Virus record (IMG/VR): IMGVR_UViG_3300010157_000032
Location: 62,001 to 126,000 of that record
Strand: one strand, 5' to 3'
DNA: 64,000 bases
DNA from: a virus
Below the pieces are notes generated by a model. That model saw only the letters and a program-made list of their open reading frames with translations. It did no database searches and was not told the DNA's origin. Positions 59,422 to 64,000 of the stretch are shown here, piece after piece (the stretch's first letter is position 1; the number at the start of each line of letters is the position of its first letter). The translations under genes and the position numbers were made by a program.

Positions 59422-59562
59422 TTTAAAAACACTCTTAATCCACTGGGCTAGATTAAGGTATCTAAAATGATACTCTGTTAGCATTGGAGTTAGATGCGGG
59501 CACCGTCCTTGATTCCAATTGCAATTTCCAATAATTTCTTGATTACAACCATTACACTTCAT
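59416..59562 (-). CDS. 48-residue Cys-rich protein, possible zinc-binding
   Basis: From an ATG at 59562 with GAGGAAG in front. The start MKCNGCNQEIIGNCNWNQG contains CxxC and one further Cys; CPH follows at residues 21-23, giving four Cys and one His in 23 residues, a small zinc-ribbon-like pattern. The C-terminus is helical (LNLAQWIKSVFKR). The stop is inside promoter element copy B. It fills an otherwise empty gap before the nuclease-like gene. Confidence 0.65.
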   Translation of the reverse strand: MKCNGCNQEIIGNCNWNQGRCPHLTPMLTEYHFRYLNLAQWIKSVFKR

Positions 59563-59571
59563 TATTCTTCC

Positions 59572-60255
59572 TCAAAATTTATAAATTTCTATTGTGTATG
59601 CAGGATCTTTAAATATTTTTTCTTTGATTCTAATTTCTAATCTTGTCTTTCCACTATAGACTTTAACATTGGCTAAAGTAGGGTCGATGATTGATGTTAC
59701 TACCATTGATTTATTTTGTTTACTAAATGTACATGCAGTATCTAAATACCTTAGTGCAGTATTACTAATTTTAAATCCTGCTAGCGAACAATTCAATGTA
59801 TTTGAATCTCTAAAAATAGACAACAAATAGTATTCTTTAATAGCCGATACTTTTTTCATCCAACCATTAACATACAGATTCCACACTTGCTGTTTATCTT
59901 TATTTTTAAAATACTCTGATGACAGTTCTGTTTCCGATAATGGTTGATACATACTTGCCTCGGTAGTAGCAGTTTTCAGAGTTTGTACACTCTTAACGTC
60001 AATGCCAATATTACTACCAACACTTACATCGGCAATACCTTTGCCAGCACCGCACCATTTACCCCCGGCGATACTATCTGCAACTGCATATTCCCATAAT
60101 TCTTTACCCATGCTAGCAGGCCGACCTAATGCAATATGTTTACGTAACGGCTGTATAACAGGATCAATTTCTTTTTGAAACTGTGCTATAAAATCCTTAC
60201 CGACTAATATTTTTAATTCGGAAGCCAGCATAGGAGTAAGACAGTAGTTGCTCAA
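59572..60255 (-). CDS. PD-(D/E)XK-like nuclease candidate
   Basis: 227 residues. GKGIADVSVGSNIGIDVKSV holds Asp76, Asp86 and Lys88, the D-x9-D-x-K arrangement of restriction-type nucleases, with Glu52/Glu55 upstream as a further possible ligand. The rest has alternating strands and helices (WNLYVNGWMKKVSAIKEYYL, TRLEIRIKEKIF). It overlaps the RNase H gene by 4 bases, which fits a nucleic-acid enzyme. Substrate unknown; no methylase is near, so a classical restriction pair is not supported. Confidence 0.5.
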   Translation of the reverse strand: MSNYCLTPMLASELKILVGKDFIAQFQKEIDPVIQPLRKHIALGRPASMGKELWEYAVADSIAGGKWCGAGKGIADVSVGSNIGIDVKSVQTLKTATTEASMYQPLSETELSSEYFKNKDKQQVWNLYVNGWMKKVSAIKEYYLLSIFRDSNTLNCSLAGFKISNTALRYLDTACTFSKQNKSMVVTSIIDPTLANVKVYSGKTRLEIRIKEKIFKDPAYTIEIYKF

Positions 60256-61271
60256 TTAACATCCTTAAATAAATTTAGGGCCGCTTTAGTGGTTGGATAT
60301 TTTGCTTGGAATGGCTCGGCGTACGATTGTATATTGTCTGCAATTTTCTTCATATCCCAAGCATTGCAGAATTTTAGCATACGAATACCTACTTGATCTA
60401 CTGTCTTAGGTACAGAGTTGGCTTTAATAGTTTCTGTAATCTTTACTTTAACATCTGCCGGTTGTGCTGTTAAGTCGCATAGTTGTACATTACGCTGATA
60501 GTCTTCTAAAACTCTGTGTTCTTGTCCATTATGGTCGACCCATCTCTGCAACATGAGATTGTTCCACGCATATCCGCGGCTTTTACGATCTTCGAATGCT
60601 TCAGTAAGACCCACTTTGTTTTTTGTACCTTTAGTACGCACACCTGGATACGCCGAGAAGACATTATCACTGGTATCACCGCGCATACATTTCTCGAACA
60701 GCATCCACTCTGGATCTTGTGCTGGCTTTGGCTCTCCCGTCTTTTTGTCTTTAACAGGTTTGCCCTTGGCATCAAAGATACCGTTGTGTGTGATATGTAA
60801 ATCACCTACACCGTTATACTGGCTAACGGTAGGACTTACGAGCTGTGCAAAATCTCCGTCTGTTGAAATAATAACATGTTTTGCTTCTGGATGGCTTTGA
60901 ATCCAGCCAGCAATCAAATCATCAGCTTCTAAGTTAGGATGTTGCATTACAGTAGCATTGGTCTTTTCTGTAATAAAATCTTTAAACTGATCAAACGCTT
61001 CCCAGAACAATTTGTCTTCTTCTTGTTCTCGAACAGTCATAGCACTACGAGTTTCTTGTCTATTAGCCTTGTAAGGCTTGTAATAGTCCTTACGCCAGCT
61101 TCGACCCTCGAGGCAGAATACTACATGGGTGCCTCCGAAGTCGTTCCATGCTTTTTTGATACTGTTAAGTGTAATATGAAATGCCATGCCCAATTTAATA
61201 TCGGCAGAGCCTTGAACCACGTGTCTAGCACGAAAGAATGTATTTGCAGTGTCGACAATGATATATGTCAT
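60252..61271 (-). CDS. rnh: RNase H / 5'-3' exonuclease (FEN-like)
   Basis: 339 residues (T4 Rnh: 305). It removes RNA primers and flaps from lagging strands. The acidic metal-binding residues are in place: Asp7 (IIVDTANTF), Glu115/Asp117/Asp118 (LEADDLIAGW), Asp138/Asp140 (STDGDFAQL) and Asp199/Asp202 (GDTSDNVF). GGTHVVFCLEGRSWRKDYYK is the arginine/lysine-rich arch start. The ATG overlaps the preceding stop. Confidence 0.85.
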   Translation of the reverse strand: MTYIIVDTANTFFRARHVVQGSADIKLGMAFHITLNSIKKAWNDFGGTHVVFCLEGRSWRKDYYKPYKANRQETRSAMTVREQEEDKLFWEAFDQFKDFITEKTNATVMQHPNLEADDLIAGWIQSHPEAKHVIISTDGDFAQLVSPTVSQYNGVGDLHITHNGIFDAKGKPVKDKKTGEPKPAQDPEWMLFEKCMRGDTSDNVFSAYPGVRTKGTKNKVGLTEAFEDRKSRGYAWNNLMLQRWVDHNGQEHRVLEDYQRNVQLCDLTAQPADVKVKITETIKANSVPKTVDQVGIRMLKFCNAWDMKKIADNIQSYAEPFQAKYPTTKAALNLFKDVN

Positions 61272-61960
61272 TTTAGATTTTCTGTTATAGTATTAAAAAT
61301 AGATTGATCCATGAATGGCACAGATTTTGTTATGCTAACATAGTTGTTTACTTTTGGTCTAAGATCAAATGCTATGCTAACTCGAGGAGTGTCGCCTTGA
61401 TATGCGTCACTCCAATGTGGAACACAACTAGGAAATAGTGTAATGTCGCCTTTGTTATTTCCAATAACAACATTTGATGTAGAATCAAATGGTGACTTAT
61501 ATGTATTTGTGGTGTTGTATGTATCTAAGTGCATATTACCACTTAGATAGGATTCTGGATCTGCACCATGCCCGTGTTCGCCGATAGACTCCCCAGCTCT
61601 TGCAATGTTAAACCAAGAATACAGTTGAAGTTCTCGCCAATTACCATCTTGACTAGCCATGAATTTTAGGTATGCAATTCTAATAAAATTTAACATGTCA
61701 TCTAACTCTGGACATTCTTTGTTAAACTGAAACAGATTATATTTGCCATGCCTTGCGGTCACACTTGCGTCTCCAAGACCAGTTCCGCCATCGTGATGTA
61801 CGGGATACCTGTTTATAAAAACTTGTTCTTGTGAAATAAGCCAATTGCGAATGGTATCAATTTTATCATGATCAGCCCACGTATCCATTCCTATTGGAAA
61901 ATTCCATGTTGGTGCAAATTCAGTTTTTGCATCGGGACTTTTTATCTTAGCAATTCTCAT
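61268..61960 (-). CDS. 2OG-Fe(II) oxygenase-like protein
   Basis: 230 residues. The C-terminal half has the double-stranded beta-helix pattern: WFNIARAGESIGEHGHGADP, YLSGNMHLDTYN, GDITLFPSCVPHWSDAYQG and PRVSIAFDLRP. Likely iron ligands are His129/His131 or His144/Asp146 with His182, and Arg193 may bind 2-oxoglutarate. Such genes are common in aquatic T4-like phages. The substrate (protein, sugar or nucleobase) is unknown. It overlaps both neighbours by 4 bases. Confidence 0.65.
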   Translation of the reverse strand: MRIAKIKSPDAKTEFAPTWNFPIGMDTWADHDKIDTIRNWLISQEQVFINRYPVHHDGGTGLGDASVTARHGKYNLFQFNKECPELDDMLNFIRIAYLKFMASQDGNWRELQLYSWFNIARAGESIGEHGHGADPESYLSGNMHLDTYNTTNTYKSPFDSTSNVVIGNNKGDITLFPSCVPHWSDAYQGDTPRVSIAFDLRPKVNNYVSITKSVPFMDQSIFNTITENLK

Positions 61961-62391
61961 TTAACTTCGGCTTTGCCGCCACCTATTTTACTTACATTAA
62001 TATACCCAGCACTAGCTCTTCCCGGGTCTTGTCCAGCCTCAGCCAACATATTTGATGCTAGATCTCTGAACCAACGATCTACTATTTGTTCTTCTGGATC
62101 ACCATCAAATCCGTAGCCTGCTTGCTTCAATTGTACTATAAATTCCTGATTCCAGTCAAGTTCAAAAAAGCCATTTCGAATATTATCTTTATTCACATGC
62201 GTATCCAAAACACTAACCCAAGGTTCACCTCGTGCAGTAGCACGTTCCTTAGGAGTAGCTTTGGCTTGTTCTTCTGCTTTTTGTGCTAGTACTGTCTCTG
62301 CAACTGCCTTGTCTCTAACAATTTGAAGTGCATCTTTTTCAGCTTGTAGTTTATCGATGCCAAGCCATTTTCTAAATAAATTTTTAATCAT
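61957..62391 (-). CDS. Conserved phage protein with basic helical start
   Basis: 144 residues from the ATG at 62391 (TAATG overlap with queE, GGGGA six bases before it). A GTG at 62403 would add four residues but is less likely. It begins MIKNLFRKWLGIDKLQAEK, followed by a charged coiled coil (about 12-50), then RGEPWVSVLDTHVNKDNIRN, GFFELDWNQEFIVQLKQAGY and DRWFRDLASNM. I recall similar unnamed proteins from other aquatic phages. Function unknown. Confidence 0.6.
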   Translation of the reverse strand: MIKNLFRKWLGIDKLQAEKDALQIVRDKAVAETVLAQKAEEQAKATPKERATARGEPWVSVLDTHVNKDNIRNGFFELDWNQEFIVQLKQAGYGFDGDPEEQIVDRWFRDLASNMLAEAGQDPGRASAGYINVSKIGGGKAEVK

Positions 62392-63236
62392 TAAGTTCCC
62401 CACTCGTTTTTAAAGAGTGGAACTTGTAAACGATCGCTATAGCGCCACCCACGTTTCATAGCCGATAGTGCTACATTTTTTGCGTTCAATGTATAAACAC
62501 TTTCCACACCGCCTACTGGCATTAGATAAACATGTCCTTTAAATCCTGCCGACTTAAATTCTGTTACTGCACGTTCTGCATCTAAAATGTCATCCTCTGT
62601 TGCCACAACAAATTTAAGATATGCAGTACCAACTTGTTCATATTCACGAACTACTTCTGGAAGAATTGCTTCTTCCCACTTTTCACCACTTGCTGGTAAT
62701 TTGGCACTGACGCTAAACGTAAGTTCTTTACCAACTTCGCTATTCCATTTAGCTAGATAGCTTTTAAATTCTGGAGTAAGTTTTTGAGTACCATTTGTTT
62801 CAAATGTAATTTCTTTCAATGCTTTCATTTTGGGATTGTTAAGCAAATCTGGATAAGCACGTTGCCAACCTAACAAAGGCTCACCGCCTGTGATAACCAA
62901 GTGTTCATCTTGCCATTCATTATGTGGAATAATTTCCATAATACGATCTGTAATTGCTTCGCTTGTAAGCATTGGACTTAGATCTTTAAAACTTGGATGC
63001 CAACTGGCATAGCTATCACACCCGGTGCTTACTAACGGCAAGTGTTCGTATTTTTCAAACATATGAGCAACCGTTGCAATCTCTTCAGCTTCTTCGCTGA
63101 ACATGCCTCGACTCATGCCAAATCCAGCACATTTAAAGTTGCAACCAAATGTACGCAAGAAAACAGACGGTACACCCATGTAACGTCCTTCGCCTTGAAT
63201 TGAATAAAATAATTCTGCTATTTTAATTTTGCTCAT
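62391..63236 (-). CDS. queE: 7-carboxy-7-deazaguanine synthase QueE, phage type
   Basis: 281 residues. A radical SAM enzyme that makes CDG, a precursor of queuosine and of 7-deazaguanine bases found in some phage DNAs. YSIQGEGRYMG is the conserved start. The iron-sulphur cysteines are Cys32 and Cys36 (CNFKC) and Cys73 (TGCDSYASW); 36 residues separate the second and third, in place of the usual two, a feature of phage-type QueE. ITGGEPLL binds SAM. Other pathway genes (folE, queD, queC, a transglycosylase) are not in the window. Confidence 0.85.
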   Translation of the reverse strand: MSKIKIAELFYSIQGEGRYMGVPSVFLRTFGCNFKCAGFGMSRGMFSEEAEEIATVAHMFEKYEHLPLVSTGCDSYASWHPSFKDLSPMLTSEAITDRIMEIIPHNEWQDEHLVITGGEPLLGWQRAYPDLLNNPKMKALKEITFETNGTQKLTPEFKSYLAKWNSEVGKELTFSVSAKLPASGEKWEEAILPEVVREYEQVGTAYLKFVVATEDDILDAERAVTEFKSAGFKGHVYLMPVGGVESVYTLNAKNVALSAMKRGWRYSDRLQVPLFKNEWGT

Positions 63237-63459
63237 CTTCGCCTCTTTCTAAAAATTGTGATACTTGGTGTTCGGCATCTTGAATACTTTCGGCCCATAT
63301 CTCAAACGTAGCAATGCCGTTACTAGCATGAATATCAAAAGGCACAGTACCTCTAGGTAACCAGTTAGGCCCAACTTCTCGTTTAATCTCAAACTTATTT
63401 AGGTCCGTGGTTTTCATACGGTAAATTAATTCGTCAGTTAGTTGTTTAGCGTTTGTCAT
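63223..63459 (-). CDS. Small phage protein upstream of queE
   Basis: 78 residues: MTNAKQLTDELIYRMKTTDL, VGPNWLPRGTVPFDIHASNG and IATFEIWAESIQDAEHQVSQ. It has a helix-strand-strand-helix pattern and no known motif. Its end overlaps queE by 14 bases and its start overlaps the preceding gene by 14 bases. Confidence 0.6.
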   Translation of the reverse strand: MTNAKQLTDELIYRMKTTDLNKFEIKREVGPNWLPRGTVPFDIHASNGIATFEIWAESIQDAEHQVSQFLERGEDEQN

Positions 63460-63790
63460 CTTGCTGTTTCCTAAACTCTTCTACATCTATTATAGCACTC
63501 TTTAATGTTTCTGCATAGTTCAAAGCACCTTGCGATTTCAAACAAACAGTTGATTGGGTATCTATATAACCTTTAGTAAGCAAGGTCCAAATATGATACC
63601 ATCGTGTTTGAGTCCAAAAATTAGTTCTAACTGTAGTATAGATAGTTACTTCAACGCCAGTATCGTCTGCTTCTACCCATACGTTATGATCGCATTCAGA
63701 ACTACCACATTCACATGTAACGCGATAAACTTTTGAGTCTCCCCAATCGTTATGCTTTAAAATGCCTTCCGCCGGCGCCTGAACTTTCAT
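63446..63790 (-). CDS. Conserved phage protein with possible metal-binding cysteines
   Basis: 114 residues. ILKHNDWGDSKVYRVTCECG, then SSECDHNVWVEADDTG gives Cys, Cys, Cys and His in a short beta-rich segment, as in conserved proteins of T4-like phages. Then VTIYTTVRTNFWTQTRWYHI and a helix. Function unknown. Its start overlaps the stop of the 57-residue gene by 4 bases. Confidence 0.65.
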   Translation of the reverse strand: MKVQAPAEGILKHNDWGDSKVYRVTCECGSSECDHNVWVEADDTGVEVTIYTTVRTNFWTQTRWYHIWTLLTKGYIDTQSTVCLKSQGALNYAETLKSAIIDVEEFRKQQDDKR

Positions 63791-63960
63791 AGTGCCATTA
63801 TCCTTGCAATAACTTGTTTAGCTTCTGTGCAATCGTTACGTTCTACTTGTGCTTCAATCGCACGTTCAACAGCCTCATGCAATTGACGTAGGTAAGGACG
63901 CTCGTTAATAGTTGAATAGGGTTGTGTCCAGCGTAAGGTATACAAGTGTCGAGAGTTCAT
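63787..63960 (-). CDS. 57-residue conserved phage protein
   Basis: MNSRHLYTLRWTQPYSTINE, then RPYLRQLHEAVERAIEAQVE and a helical end. I recall similar short proteins in T4-like phages. AGGAG lies 11 bases before the ATG. ATGA-type overlaps on both sides tie it to the operon. No function known. Confidence 0.65.
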   Translation of the reverse strand: MNSRHLYTLRWTQPYSTINERPYLRQLHEAVERAIEAQVERNDCTEAKQVIARIMAL

Positions 63961-64000
63961 TTTGAAGCATACTCCTGTTGCATTTTGATATTGTCAAAAA
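63957..64000 (-). CDS. Partial gene at the right edge (C-terminus only)
   Basis: The last 13 codons of an open frame (FDNIKMQQEYASK) end in a TGA that overlaps the next ATG, the coupling style of this operon. Too short to identify. Confidence 0.4.
   Translation of the reverse strand, partial: FDNIKMQQEYASK

Noticed and set aside
59572-60255. Restriction-modification system
   Set aside because: Only a nuclease-like motif is present; no methyltransferase or specificity gene is near.

Overview
The window is part of the genome of a lytic, contractile-tailed phage of the T4 superfamily. The evidence is the T4-type head cassette (portal gp20, a gp67/68-like core protein, protease gp21, scaffold gp22, major capsid gp23), the T4 baseplate genes (gp26, gp48/54, gp53, hub and spike, gp25, gp6, a giant gp7), the late sigma factor gp55, the recombination pair gp46/gp47, and late promoters of the form NATAAATA. 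The sequence is AT-rich. No integrase, tRNA, rRNA, CRISPR array or insertion sequence was seen. The host cannot be named. The non-late promoters match the bacterial sigma-70 consensus, and the accessory set (thyX, RNase H, queE, a 2OG-oxygenase-like gene, a MoxR/VWA pair) resembles that of aquatic T4-like phages.

Layout. (1) 1-10,019, minus strand: a partial structural gene, a capsid-associated protein with an N-terminal ubiquitin-like domain, gp23, gp22, gp21, an acidic core protein, a small conserved protein, gp20 and a tape-measure-like protein with a long PK-repeat region. (2) 10,047-11,132, plus strand: gp26, with a complete -1 frameshift signal that would add a 78-residue C-terminal extension. 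(3) 11,129-12,283, minus: a probable internal head protein with a capsid-targeting-like N-terminus. (4) 12,284-12,792: about 500 bases without a gene, rich in hairpins. (5) 12,793-17,100, minus: one operon reading gp55, gp47, gp46, a small gene and a GIY-YIG nuclease, from a sigma-70 promoter. (6) 17,182-49,126, plus: the baseplate and fibre module, including a 4,914-residue gp7-like protein and three tandem fibre proteins that share an N-terminal domain. (7) 49,197-53,361, plus: a small gene, four glycosyltransferase-like proteins and one unknown. (8) 53,302-64,000, minus: early/middle genes, namely thyX, small conserved proteins, a VWA/metallopeptidase with its MoxR ATPase, a PD-(D/E)XK-like nuclease, RNase H, a 2OG-oxygenase-like protein, queE and small genes running off the right edge.

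How the parts work together. Sigma-70 promoters serve the gp55 operon and the MoxR/VWA genes. gp55 then directs RNA polymerase to the NATAAATA promoters, which lie in front of head, tape-measure, gp26, gp6 and fibre genes. The two face-to-face late promoters at 10,047 and 10,065 lie between the tape-measure candidate and gp26. The plus-strand late block meets the minus-strand early block at 53,302-53,361, where the last glycosyltransferase and thyX overlap tail to tail and the thyX terminator lies inside the glycosyltransferase gene.

The most notable observations are the ubiquitin-like domain on a phage virion protein, the gp26 frameshift signal (slippery run, spacer and 12-bp stem), the promoter at 56,694-56,722 whose spacer is a UUCG-type hairpin, the 22-base promoter-like element repeated in the early region, and the unexplained structured stretch at 12,284-12,792.
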